A DNA stretch of 64,000 bases from an uncultured Psychrobacter sp. (lineage in GTDB: Bacteria; Pseudomonadota; Gammaproteobacteria; Pseudomonadales; Moraxellaceae). The notes under the pieces were generated by a model. The model saw only the letters and a program-made list of their open reading frames with translations. It was not told the DNA's origin and did no database searches. The translations under genes and the position numbers were made by a program. This document shows, piece by piece, positions 34,901 through 43,540 of this stretch. The stretch lies in assembly GCF_947495825.1 (NCBI RefSeq), contig NZ_CANMAH010000009.1, forward strand, positions 99,697 through 163,696. The letters run 5' to 3'. Each line of letters opens with the position of its first letter. The first letter of the stretch is position 1.

Positions 34901-35668
34901 ATGAGCCTATTTGATGTTAGTAATAAAAATGTACTTATTACAGGTGCTTCTGGCGGCTTAGGAAAACATATTGCCACCTTGTTTGCTCAAAAAGGTGCAG
35001 ATGTTATTATCTGTGCCAGAAGTGCTGACAAATTGGCGCATCTTAAAGCCAGCCTTGAGCAAGACTTTGATATCAATGTTCATAGCTTCGTATTGGATGT
35101 CAATGACCGTCAGGCATTCAAACAAATGATAAATTCATTAGAAGGCAGTGGCATCAGTGTAGATGTACTTATCAATAATGCAGGCGTCAGTGATACCAAA
35201 CGTTTTTTGAATTATAATGATGACGACTGGGATAAAATCGTTAATACGAATCTAAAAGCCCCATGGCAATGCTCACAAGAAATTGCTCAGCATATGATTA
35301 GCTCAGATAATAAAGGAAGTATCATCAACGTTACGTCTATTTTGTCCGAGTCAGTCAACTTGGGCGTTAGCCCGTACTGTACGTCTAAAGCTGGCTTGCG
35401 CCACCTAACACAAGTCATGGCCGTTGAATTGGCTCGATTTGGTATTAATGTCAATGCCGTTGCTCCTGGTTACATGGTTACTGATATCAATAAAGAATAC
35501 CTACTGAGCGATTTGGGACAACAGTTGCTAAAACGCATCCCAAGCCGTAAATTTGTCGATTTTGAAGAGTTAGACGGCGTGCTATTATTACTTGCTTCAC
35601 AAGCAGGTAAAGGCATCACTGGCGTAGAGATTAAGGTGGATGGTGGGCACAGCTGCACCCCTATATAA
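34901..35668 (+). CDS. lvaD: SDR-family oxidoreductase, LvaD-like
   Basis: 255 aa. The cofactor motif TGASGGLGKH is at about residues 14-23, LINNAGVSD at about 90-98, the catalytic Ser region INVTSILSES and the Tyr/Lys pair in YCTSKAGLRHLTQVMAVELA. It ends with GVEIKVDGGHSCTPI. Classical FabG-like reductase. LvaD acts on the 3-hydroxyacyl-CoA/4-hydroxyacyl step in levulinate breakdown, which fits its place 10 bp after the dehydrogenase gene with an AAGGAGAT site. Confidence 0.8.
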   Translation: MSLFDVSNKNVLITGASGGLGKHIATLFAQKGADVIICARSADKLAHLKASLEQDFDINVHSFVLDVNDRQAFKQMINSLEGSGISVDVLINNAGVSDTKRFLNYNDDDWDKIVNTNLKAPWQCSQEIAQHMISSDNKGSIINVTSILSESVNLGVSPYCTSKAGLRHLTQVMAVELARFGINVNAVAPGYMVTDINKEYLLSDLGQQLLKRIPSRKFVDFEELDGVLLLLASQAGKGITGVEIKVDGGHSCTPI

Positions 35669-35691
35669 CATGGCTTTACAAGGTTTAAAGA

Positions 35692-37596
35692 ATGTCCAAT
35701 AACAAACCCATTAATATTTTAGTTACGTATATTCACACCCCAAATATTAATGGGATTCGCTCTTTGGTCGAACAAGCAATATCAGAAATTGATTCACAGC
35801 ATATCGGTTTTGTTGAATGTCATATTTCTGATGTTGAAGCGGTAGCGCAGCAACTGACCGTCAATGGTTGCCAGATTATTTTGTGTACGGGCGCGACGGC
35901 CAGTTATCTACAAAAAATACTAAGTATTGAGATTCAAGTTATCAGAACAGGTATGTTTGATGTCATCCAAGCCATCTCTAATTTGAAGCAATATAAACGT
36001 ATTGCTTTACTTGGAAAATCTACTACAACCGTTAGTCTTAAGAATTATTCAGATATCTTTTTATTAGATATTGAACAGTTCACTTACGATTCTTATGCTG
36101 ATGCTAAAAGAACGATTCAACAGATTAAAAGTGAGAAGTTTGATGCCGTGATTGGCTCGCCCATTTCAGTAGAGCTGGCAGTTAATGAGGGCCTTATCGG
36201 ACAACTGACTATGACGGTTGTATCACTTAAAGATCTACTCACAAATGCCTTGAGGAGTTTAGAAAAAATAAGAAGAGAACAATCTACAATTATTCGCCTT
36301 ACCGAAATCTTTAACCACTTGAACGAAGGCGTTTGTTTTATTACCAAGAATAAAAAAATCTCTTTTATAAATACCTCAATGGCGCAGTTACTCAAAAAGT
36401 CACCCTCTGACGTATTAAATAAGTCTACTGCAGATATCTTTGGTAATTTGGACTTAGATATGAAGCACCAAAATCCACGCCAATTACTCGATATCGAAAA
36501 CGACCAATTAGCGGTTCATATCTTAGAGATGAACAATGACTATATTAATGGCTATATCTTAAGCGCCCAAGAACTCAATGCATTAGAGTATTCTAGTAGC
36601 GAATTTAGAAAAGTATCTTCTAGAGATTTTAATACCCGTTACCAATTTGACCAACTCTCTACTCGAAATGCCATCTTTAAAACCACTTTAAGCTTAGCAA
36701 AAGCTTATGCCAAGACTGACAGTACCGTCCTTATTACGGGTGAGAGCGGAACAGGTAAAGAGGTCTTAGCGCAAAGTATTCATAATTATAGTAGCCGTAG
36801 CAAAGCGCCCTTTGTTGCGATTAACTGCGCCTCTTTTCCAGAGAGTTTGTTAGAAAGTGAGTTATTTGGTTACGCTGAAGGTGCATTTACTGGGGCCAAA
36901 AAAAATGGACGTATTGGACTGATCGAATCTGCGCATAATGGCACGTTGTTTTTAGATGAGATTGGTGACATGCCTCTACATTTACAGACAAGGTTTTTAA
37001 GAGTACTACAAGAAAGACAAATCAGTCGCCTAGGGTCAACGGCCAGCCATCATCTTAATATTCGTGTTATCGCCGCCACACACGCTGACTTAGAGGGTTT
37101 GGTCGCCAATGACAAATTTAGAGCGGATTTGTACTATCGGCTTAATATTCTTCGCTTATCAATCCCACCTTTGAGAAACCGACCAGAAGACATATTGACA
37201 TTAGCTGACACCTTTTTAAAAAAACATAAAAAATCGATCAAAGACTTACCAGATACCCTACCCCACTTGTTAAAAAAGTATAACTGGCTGGGCAATATCC
37301 GTGAGTTAGAAAATATTATAGAAAGGATACAGGTACTATTTTATTTTGATAAAAGCCATACTCAGCCAAGTTTTTTGTCTTTGCATTTGCCGGAGCTTTT
37401 TTCATCCACTCAAAAAGCAGACCATACTTCTGTGTTAAAAGAAGCCAAGATAAATCAAGAGTCGCTACTGATAGAGCGGACCCTCCAAGAGGTTGACGGC
37501 AATTTAGAATTGGCTGCCAAAAACCTAGGCATTAGCCGTACCACGCTATGGCGTAAAATGAAAGTGATGGAGAGCAAAGTTTCAAATTTGAAATGA
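35692..37596 (+). CDS. Sigma-54-dependent activator with PrpR N-terminal domain (LvaR-like)
   Basis: 634 aa. Residues 1-190 resemble the PrpR sensory domain (QQLTVNGCQIILCTGATASY, IGSPISVELAVNEGL). A PAS-like segment (FNHLNEGVCFITKNKKISFI) follows at about 205-300. The AAA+ domain at about 325-560 has Walker A GESGTGKE, the sigma-54 contact loop ESELFGYAEGAFTGAKKNGR, Walker B GTLFLDEIGDMPLH and ENIIER. A Fis-type HTH closes it (LELAAKNLGISRTTLWRKMK). It sits 23 bp after the SDR gene and immediately before the second sigma-54 promoter, so it likely activates both -24/-12 promoters and its own operon. The ligand may be an acid or acyl-CoA of the pathway. Confidence 0.9.
   Translation: MSNNKPINILVTYIHTPNINGIRSLVEQAISEIDSQHIGFVECHISDVEAVAQQLTVNGCQIILCTGATASYLQKILSIEIQVIRTGMFDVIQAISNLKQYKRIALLGKSTTTVSLKNYSDIFLLDIEQFTYDSYADAKRTIQQIKSEKFDAVIGSPISVELAVNEGLIGQLTMTVVSLKDLLTNALRSLEKIRREQSTIIRLTEIFNHLNEGVCFITKNKKISFINTSMAQLLKKSPSDVLNKSTADIFGNLDLDMKHQNPRQLLDIENDQLAVHILEMNNDYINGYILSAQELNALEYSSSEFRKVSSRDFNTRYQFDQLSTRNAIFKTTLSLAKAYAKTDSTVLITGESGTGKEVLAQSIHNYSSRSKAPFVAINCASFPESLLESELFGYAEGAFTGAKKNGRIGLIESAHNGTLFLDEIGDMPLHLQTRFLRVLQERQISRLGSTASHHLNIRVIAATHADLEGLVANDKFRADLYYRLNILRLSIPPLRNRPEDILTLADTFLKKHKKSIKDLPDTLPHLLKKYNWLGNIRELENIIERIQVLFYFDKSHTQPSFLSLHLPELFSSTQKADHTSVLKEAKINQESLLIERTLQEVDGNLELAAKNLGISRTTLWRKMKVMESKVSNLK
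37580..37593. promoter_or_regulatory. Candidate activator site upstream of the ligase/transporter genes
   Basis: Perfect palindrome TTTCAAATTTGAAA overlapping the last codons of the activator gene, 62 bp before the sigma-54 promoter. A further TGAAA-N5-TTTCA overlaps it (37589-37603). It shares TTTCA-N4-TGAAA with the site at 31584-31597. Confidence 0.6.
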
Positions 37597-37655
37597 TTTT
37601 TCAAAATAAAAATGGTTTGATTTTTATAAGTAATTGATATTTATAGTAAATTTAT

Positions 37656-37672
37656 TTGGCACTATAGTTGCA
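37656..37672 (+). promoter_or_regulatory. Sigma-54 (-24/-12) promoter upstream of the acyl-CoA ligase gene
   Basis: TTGGCAC-N5-TTGCA is essentially the consensus (TGGCAC-N5-TTGCW). The ATG of the ligase lies 39 bp downstream. Confidence 0.85.
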
Positions 37673-37711
37673 TTATCATTATTACCAACCATCTTAACTA
37701 AGGACGGGAAG

Positions 37712-39358
37712 ATGATTAACGGAATGATGATGCACTGTAATTTAAATATTACTTCTATCATGCAACACGCTTTGGCGCTTTATGCTGAGCAGAAAATTGT
37801 CACTCTCAAATCAGATGGTATGACTACGCATGAGTACACCTATAAAGATGCCTTTGCTCGAGTTGCGCAGTTTGCCAATAGTTTAGACTGACTGCAAGTT
37901 AGTAAGGATGCTAAAGTCGGCACTATAGCTTGGAACACCTACCAGCACTTTGAGCTTCATTATGCCATTCCTTGTTCACAGCGTATCTATCACACTATCA
38001 ATCCCAAATTACCACATGAGCAATTGCTACAAATTATCACCTCTGCCCAAGATGAAGTGATCATTGTTGAGCAAGATTGTTTGCACATTGTCGAGGCGCT
38101 CTATGAACACATCCAGCCCTTCGTCAAACATTTGATTGTACTTGGTGATCCAGATAAAACGTTAAAATCGCCTATTGAATTTATGTTCTATGAAGAACTT
38201 ATTGCAGCAGAATCTACAGCTTATGACTGGCCTGATATTCCAGAACAAACGGCAAGTGGTCTTTGCTATACATCAGGTACGACAGGTGCGCCAAAGGGTG
38301 TATTGTATTCACATCGTAGTATGGTTTTACACGCCCTCACCTTAAGTATGGCGACGGTAGTAGGACTAGACGAAAACAGCTGCATTATGCCACTTGTGCC
38401 TTTGTATCACATCAGTGCTTGGGGCATACCTTTCAATGCGGTGCTGTGTGGGGCAAAAATCGTTTGGCCCAACTCATTTGCTGGCCAAATTGAAAAAGTT
38501 TATCACTTAATTCAAACCGAATCGGTAGATGTCTCTATGGCCGTGCCTACGATTTGGACAGCCCTCAAAAACCATCTTCAAGAAAATAACATCACTAAAA
38601 CCACCTTAAAACGAGCGATCTCGGGCGGCTCTGCGGCCTCTTATTCTCTCATTAAAAGCTTAAGCCAGTATGGTATCGCGCTTGAAAACGCGTGGGGTAT
38701 GACTGAAACCAGCTCTTTAGGTGCCTGTAATCGTATAAATGACCTCACAAACCTACCAAAAACCCAAGTGCTCAAATGTGGTAGACCCATCTTTGGTATG
38801 CAAATGCGGCTAAAAGGCAAAAACAATGAGCTTCTTCCTCATAACGGTATATCTGAAGGCACTTTAGAAATCAGAGGACATAATGTTGCAAGCAACTATA
38901 ACAATAATAGTTATAGACAAGATAGCCACAGCCAAACGACTAATAATATAACCGATAACACAAAGGTTTGGTTTGATACAGGGGATATAGCAACGATTGA
39001 TGCACATGGCTACCTGAACATTACTGACCGTGCAAAAGACATGATTAAGACTGGTGGCGAATGGGTCAGTAGTGTCGAAATTGAAAATGCCATATTGGGT
39101 CATGAGAAAGTGGTCGAAGCTGCAGTCATTGCTGCAAATCACCCAAAATGGGGAGAAAGACCTCTACTAATTTTGGTAGCGAAACCTACCATGCATATCG
39201 AACATATAGAAATAGAAACATATTTAGCTCACAAGCTACATAAGTGGTCGATCCCCTCTGCAACTATTTTAATCAATGAGATGCCGTATACAGGCACAGG
39301 AAAAATCAGCAAAAAAACTTTAAGAGAAGAATACTGCGATTATTTTATGGAAAACTAA
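37712..39358 (+). pseudogene. lvaE: AMP-dependent acyl-CoA ligase (LvaE-like) interrupted by one TGA
   Basis: From ATG 37712 (AAGGACGGGAAG upstream) the frame encodes a ligase start, with HEYTYKDAFARVAQFANSLD. It then meets TGA at 37889-37891 (codon 60) and continues in the same frame as KVGTIAWNTYQHFELHYAIP. The rest is complete: CYTSGTTGAPKGVLYSHRSM, the block GMTETSSL, WFDTGDIATIDAHGYLNITD, and KMI-type end MPYTGTGKISKKTLREEY. Without the stop it would be a normal 547-aa fatty-acyl-CoA ligase. It would activate the acid that feeds the kinase/dehydrogenase operon. The single nonsense codon suggests recent inactivation, unless it is a sequencing error or is read through. Confidence 0.85.
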
Positions 39359-39499
39359 TAAAACCCTATATCAAAAGGAGTTTGATATAAACGTAAGACC
39401 CCGATCAAAGAGAGGTTGAATAGAACACTCGGCTTATCACTTAGATAAGTTTCGCTCTTTATAACTCAAAGTATCAAAGTCGCTATCAATACTACAAGG

Positions 39500-40849
39500 A
39501 TGTTTGCTATGTTAGCTGTGATAACCAATGCTAGTGTAAAACTGGTCAATCGTTACCTGCCATCGTCGTTCGTTTTTTCAATTATTCTCACCATTATCGC
39601 GTTTGCAGCCGGTCTTATTTTAACGGGTCAAGATGTGTTGTCTATGGCAGGTCATTGGGGCAATGGCTTGTGGTCATTGCATGGTTTTGCTATGCAGATG
39701 GCGCTGATTTTGATAACCGGCTATGCGCTCGCCAATGCCCCCTTTATTCAGCGTTTTTTGGACGCGATGGCGGACAAAGTACATTCGCCAAAAGCCGCCA
39801 TTATCATCGTCACGCTAGTCGCTATGGCAGGCGCTTTGATTAACTGGGGTTTTGGTTTGGTCATTAGCGCGGTCTTTGCCAGATCGCTTGCCAAAAAAGT
39901 AACAAGCGTTGATTATCCCCTATTAGTTGCCGCAGCTTATTCTGGATTTTTGGTTTGGCATTCAGGGCTATCAGGCTCGATCCCATTAGCACTCAGTAGC
40001 GGTGGCGATACGCTAGAACAACTCTCAGGAAGCGTACTAACAGAAGCCATTCCTCTGTCGCAAACCATATTTGCGCCTTATAATTTAGCTATCTTAGTCA
40101 CTTTGATTGTCGTTATACCTGTACTTAATAGCTTTATGCATCCCAAGAACCCAACGCTGGTCGATCCCAGTATGCTTAAAAGTAAGGTTTTCCAAGCACC
40201 CGAACATGATACACCAGCGAAAAAACTGGATGACAGTCGTCTTGTTGCCCTTGTCTTACTAGCACTTGCATTTATGTATTATGTAAATGAATTTACGAAT
40301 AATGGCTTTAGCTTAGGGTTTAATATCGTCATTGGTCTATTTTTGTTTATAGGCCTGCTGGCACATGGCACCCTTGAGCGTTACTACTTGGCCATAAACT
40401 CAGGCATCAGTAGTATCACTGGCATTGTACTCCTATATCCCTTCTACGGTGGCATTATGGGCATCATGACTGGGGCAAATCTCAATGGGATCTCTATTAG
40501 TACCGAGGTTACTGAGTTTTTTATTAATAATGCTTCAGCAGAAAGTTTTCCTGTGTTTGCATTTTTAAGCGCTGGTATTGTCAATGTTTTTGTGCCCTCA
40601 GGTGGTGGACAATTCGCTGTTCAAGGACCTGTTATGATACCGGCTGGGACAGCGCTTGGAGTTAGCCCTAGCGTGACGGCTATGGCAATTGCGTGGGGTG
40701 ATGCTTGGACGAATATGATACAGCCGTTTTGAGCGCTGCCATTATTAGGGATTGCAGGACTTGACGCTCGAGCCATCATGGGATACTGCTTAATTGTATT
40801 GGCGGTATCAGGTTTAATCATCATGGGCGGGCTTTTATTCTTGGTCTAA
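39500..40849 (+). pseudogene. Short-chain fatty acid transporter (AtoE family) interrupted by a late TGA
   Basis: The frame encodes an AtoE-type permease: VKLVNRYLPSSFVFSIILTI, the motif INWGFGLVISAVFAR, the pair HSGLSGSIPLALSSGG and NVFVPSGGGQFAVQGPVMI. At 40730-40732 a TGA replaces the tryptophan expected in the conserved NMIQPF-W-ALPLLGIAG. The same frame then continues as ALPLLGIAGLDARAIMGYCL to TAA at 40849. Intact length would be about 449 aa; the stop removes the last 39, including a membrane helix. The start could be 39500 or the better spaced ATG at 39509. It lies 141 bp after the ligase gene, probably in the same sigma-54 transcription unit, as uptake system for its substrate. Confidence 0.85.
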
Positions 40850-40916
40850 AAAAGACTCTAGTTAGCTTACGCTTAAAATGAGCACTAAAACTCATGCTAT
40901 AAAAAATCACTTATAA

Positions 40917-40948
40917 AAAGACACCACATTAAATGCGGTGTCTTTTTT
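40917..40948. terminator. Terminator between the AtoE-like and M14 genes
   Basis: AAAGACACC pairs with GGTGTCTTT around a short loop with CATT/AATG, followed by TTTTTT on the plus strand and A-rich on the other side, so it can serve both converging genes. Confidence 0.8.
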
Positions 40949-40995
40949 ATTTGGTTGTTCGCTAAAAATTTGCTGAGAAGACCAAGTCATAACAA

Positions 40996-42135
40996 TTAGC
41001 GCAAATCATCTACCACTGCCAACATCGCCGTTAACGACGCTTCTCCCAGTTTAATAGAACGTTCTGGTGACCAGCCTGTGTCTGCATCAGGTAGATTGTC
41101 GTTGTCTTTAAACGGCATCTCTAAAGTATTGGCAAGACAATCAAAGCGCTCAGCCACCCAATTAGTGGCTACCGTCATATTCGCGGTGCCTGGCGCATCA
41201 ATATCATAGCCATATTCGGACTGAAAGTCGGCACTGGCTAACTTTAACACGTCTGAAAATCTATCACGCAGACGTGCTAGGCGTTCATTATAACTTGGTG
41301 TCCCTTGAGAGCCGGCAAGAAACACATAAGGCAACGCTTCATCGCCGTGTACATCATAAAATAAGTCAACGCCTGTTGCCTCCATTTTGTTAATGACATG
41401 AAAGACCTCGGGGCTTTTCTCCAAACTTGGATTTAACCATTCACGGTTTAAGTTGGTCCCTACTGCGTTAGTACGCAGATGTCCGCGCACGCTGCCGTCT
41501 GGGTTCATATTGGGTACAATGTAGAAGTTTGCTTTGTCTAATAACATCTTAGCAGTAGCATTATCCTCATCTAACAGGCTATATAGTAGCCCCTCAACCA
41601 ACCACTCCGCCATTGTCTCACCAGGATGCTGACGCGCAGTAATCCATATATTGCGTTTATTCCCATCACTGCTGCTATCTTCATTGCCAATTTTAACCAA
41701 CGTTAAGTCGCGCTTATCAAGCGTTTCACCTAAATGCTCTAGTGTCACTGATGGATGCGTCTGTACAGCGGCCAATAAATCTTGATGACGCTCATAGCTA
41801 TAAGGAGCAAAATACGCAATTTGAATGGTGTTACATTCCAAATCTGCCACTATGGTTAACTTGCCGTCTTTATAAGTGGTAGGCAGACGGAACCAATACT
41901 CCCGATCGTAGGAAGCCACCGCTTGATAATTCTCCCACCCTGCAACGTATGATGCCTCTCCTGCGTTGACAATATTAAGAACATATTGCTCACCAATCTC
42001 ACCTGACAAGCGAAAATTAAACCACTGAAAAAACTCGCCACCAACGTCTGGTCGGATAGCCAATTGGATATCGTTTTTATCGTCTAAATTAATAACATCA
42101 ATATTACCTGCGTCAAAATTTGCAGTGATATGCAT
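40996..42135 (-). CDS. M14-type zinc carboxypeptidase (cytosolic carboxypeptidase-like)
   Basis: 379 aa. An N-terminal beta domain (about 1-115) with FFQWFNFRLSGEIGEQYVLN is typical of bacterial CCP-like M14 enzymes. The peptidase domain has zinc ligands H170 and E173 in ARQHPGETMAEW and H263 in YDVHGDEALPY. NMNPDGSVRGHLRTNAVGTN and NLNREW form the substrate-binding region, and the general base is probably E339 in NTLEMPF. No signal peptide, so cytoplasmic. The family removes C-terminal amino acids, often glutamates; the bacterial substrate is unclear. Monocistronic. A relic of the 5' end of a similar gene lies at 50984-51062. Confidence 0.9.
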   Translation of the reverse strand: MHITANFDAGNIDVINLDDKNDIQLAIRPDVGGEFFQWFNFRLSGEIGEQYVLNIVNAGEASYVAGWENYQAVASYDREYWFRLPTTYKDGKLTIVADLECNTIQIAYFAPYSYERHQDLLAAVQTHPSVTLEHLGETLDKRDLTLVKIGNEDSSSDGNKRNIWITARQHPGETMAEWLVEGLLYSLLDEDNATAKMLLDKANFYIVPNMNPDGSVRGHLRTNAVGTNLNREWLNPSLEKSPEVFHVINKMEATGVDLFYDVHGDEALPYVFLAGSQGTPSYNERLARLRDRFSDVLKLASADFQSEYGYDIDAPGTANMTVATNWVAERFDCLANTLEMPFKDNDNLPDADTGWSPERSIKLGEASLTAMLAVVDDLR

Positions 42136-42345
42136 AACCTCTCCTTAATGAGATTTTAAGAATTTGAAAATTAATTCTAAATATAGAAGTGCTTTATTAG
42201 GCTAAAATACAGTAAAGCCTTTTAAACTATATATTTTATAGCCTAAAAATTTTAACCACTAATTTTATCTAAGTGATAACTGTATATTGATTAATACTCG
42301 AAGTCACATGACGATAGTAAAATAGCCTATAAACTGTTATATTAT

Positions 42346-42364
42346 GAGAATGATTATCATTATT
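42346..42364. promoter_or_regulatory. Strong Fur box upstream of the hemerythrin-like gene
   Basis: GAGAATGATTATCATTATT matches 17 of 19 positions of GATAATGATTATCATTATC. It lies 53 bp before the start codon at 42418. Confidence 0.8.
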
Positions 42365-42417
42365 TATACAGTAGATCGTCCATTAAGTTTACAGATTTCA
42401 TAAAGCGGAGATTACTG

Positions 42418-42897
42418 ATGAAACGTGCCCATCAATTACAGCCATTATCACGCCAGCATCATCTTGGTTTACATATAGGACGTCACGCTAAAGAGTGCAC
42501 CGATAACCCGCAAGAGATTACTACACATTGGCAAGCGCTGTCCTCTTATATTGATGATATGCAAAACCATTTTAGTATCGAGGACAATTTAATCACAAAA
42601 GCCTTGCTACCTTATCAAGCTACCCAACCTGAGGTTGGATCCGTACTCGATACAATGAGAGAACAGCATAGACTGTTGAACAATACGAAGATGGAAATTC
42701 AAGCTGCTCAAGCTTGTGAGAATACTATAGTCACTGTTAAACAAGTTAAACAACTTGGTAACTTATTATATGATCATATACGTTTTGAAGAACGTGAGCT
42801 CTTTCCTATTGTCGAAAAATATTTAACGCAGCATGAGCTTGACGCTATCTATGCAGCCAGCCCAGATAATATCAAGCACTTAGACGAAAAGCGCTAA
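42418..42897 (+). CDS. Hemerythrin HHE-domain protein
   Basis: 159 aa, all helical. His residues characteristic of the di-iron HHE domain appear in SRQHHLGLHIGRHA (helix 1), QNHFSIEDNLI (helix 2), MREQHRLLNN (helix 3) and LYDHIRFEERELFPIVE (helix 4), with the paired Glu ligands. Such proteins bind O2, NO or iron, or take part in Fe-S repair. The near-consensus Fur box just upstream suggests control by iron status. A GCGGAG site precedes the ATG. Converges with the cadR-like gene. Confidence 0.88.
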   Translation: MKRAHQLQPLSRQHHLGLHIGRHAKECTDNPQEITTHWQALSSYIDDMQNHFSIEDNLITKALLPYQATQPEVGSVLDTMREQHRLLNNTKMEIQAAQACENTIVTVKQVKQLGNLLYDHIRFEERELFPIVEKYLTQHELDAIYAASPDNIKHLDEKR

Positions 42898-42956
42898 TTT
42901 AGAAAAATATAAGACGTTTTACAATTCCACCTTCATAGAGCGTTTTTAATAAATGG

Positions 42957-43373
42957 CTAATAGGAGAGATGACAAGAATTATCAGCCAACGCATGGAGTA
43001 TCCCGCATGATTCAGCTGGTGCTTCTTTGGCGCATTTTTGGCGCAAATCTAATAGATGCTGCTTTAATTGCACCAACTCTTTCATACGTGTTTCTACCGC
43101 ATCGATATGCTCGTCTAATAGTATATTTACCTCTCCGCAGTTTTTATCTGGCGTATCCCAATACTGCAGCAAAACTCGCACTTCCTCCAAAGTCATATCG
43201 AGCGTACGGCAATGTAGGATAAATTGCAGACGTTCAATATGATCCTCACGATACAAACGATAATTCCCTTGACTGCGCGTAGGCTCCGGTAACAATTTTT
43301 CTTTTTCGTAATAGCGAATGGTTTCTACCGTCGCCCCTGTACGTTTGGCAAGCTCGCCAATTTTGATAGGCAT
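42957..43373 (-). CDS. cadR: MerR-family Cd(II)/Pb(II)-responsive regulator (CadR/PbrR type)
   Basis: 138 aa. The winged helix starts MPIKIGELAKRTGATVETIR, with the block RYYEKEKLLPEPTRSQGNYR. The metal-site cysteines of the CadR/PbrR group are C79 (DKNCGEVN), C114 and C123 (KCAKEAPAESCGIL). It is divergent from the efflux ATPase gene. The intergenic region holds two MerR-type 21-bp dyads, one inside a 19-bp-spacer promoter. It would activate the pump on binding Cd, Pb or Zn. Confidence 0.92.
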   Translation of the reverse strand: MPIKIGELAKRTGATVETIRYYEKEKLLPEPTRSQGNYRLYREDHIERLQFILHCRTLDMTLEEVRVLLQYWDTPDKNCGEVNILLDEHIDAVETRMKELVQLKQHLLDLRQKCAKEAPAESCGILHALADNSCHLSY

Positions 43374-43423
43374 TTTTCTCTCCTTAAATAGCTAAAGTCA
43401 TCAATAGTGATTCTAAAATTTAG

Positions 43424-43444
43424 ACCATAAAGTAACTATAAGGT
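43424..43444. promoter_or_regulatory. Second MerR-type dyad near cadR
   Basis: ACCATAAAG-N3-CTATAAGGT is a degenerate copy of the main operator, exactly 64 bp upstream of it and about 50 bp from the cadR start. Probably autoregulatory. Confidence 0.5.
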
Positions 43445-43484
43445 TCAGTAAGTGAAAAATCAAACAAACTGGTTAATCAAAGCC

Positions 43485-43515
43485 TTGACCCTAAAGCCAC
43501 TATAGGGTTCATAAT
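43485..43515 (+). promoter_or_regulatory. MerR-type promoter/operator of the efflux ATPase gene
   Basis: -35 TTGACC (43485-43490) and -10 CATAAT (43510-43515) are separated by 19 bp, the overlong spacing typical of MerR-activated promoters. Between them lies the dyad ACCCTA-N9-TAGGGT (43488-43508). Confidence 0.8.
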
Positions 43516-43540
43516 ACCTTTAATAAGAGGATAAAATATT

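Noticed and set aside
39368..39391. Small hairpin with AGGAG in its loop after the ligase gene
   Set aside because: No start codon follows at useful distance, so a translational switch is not supported.
37712..40849. Selenocysteine or a changed genetic code as explanation of the two TGA codons
   Set aside because: Other genes in the window use TGA as a normal stop (for example the sigma-54 activator at 37594-37596), and no selenocysteine element or selenoprotein family is involved.
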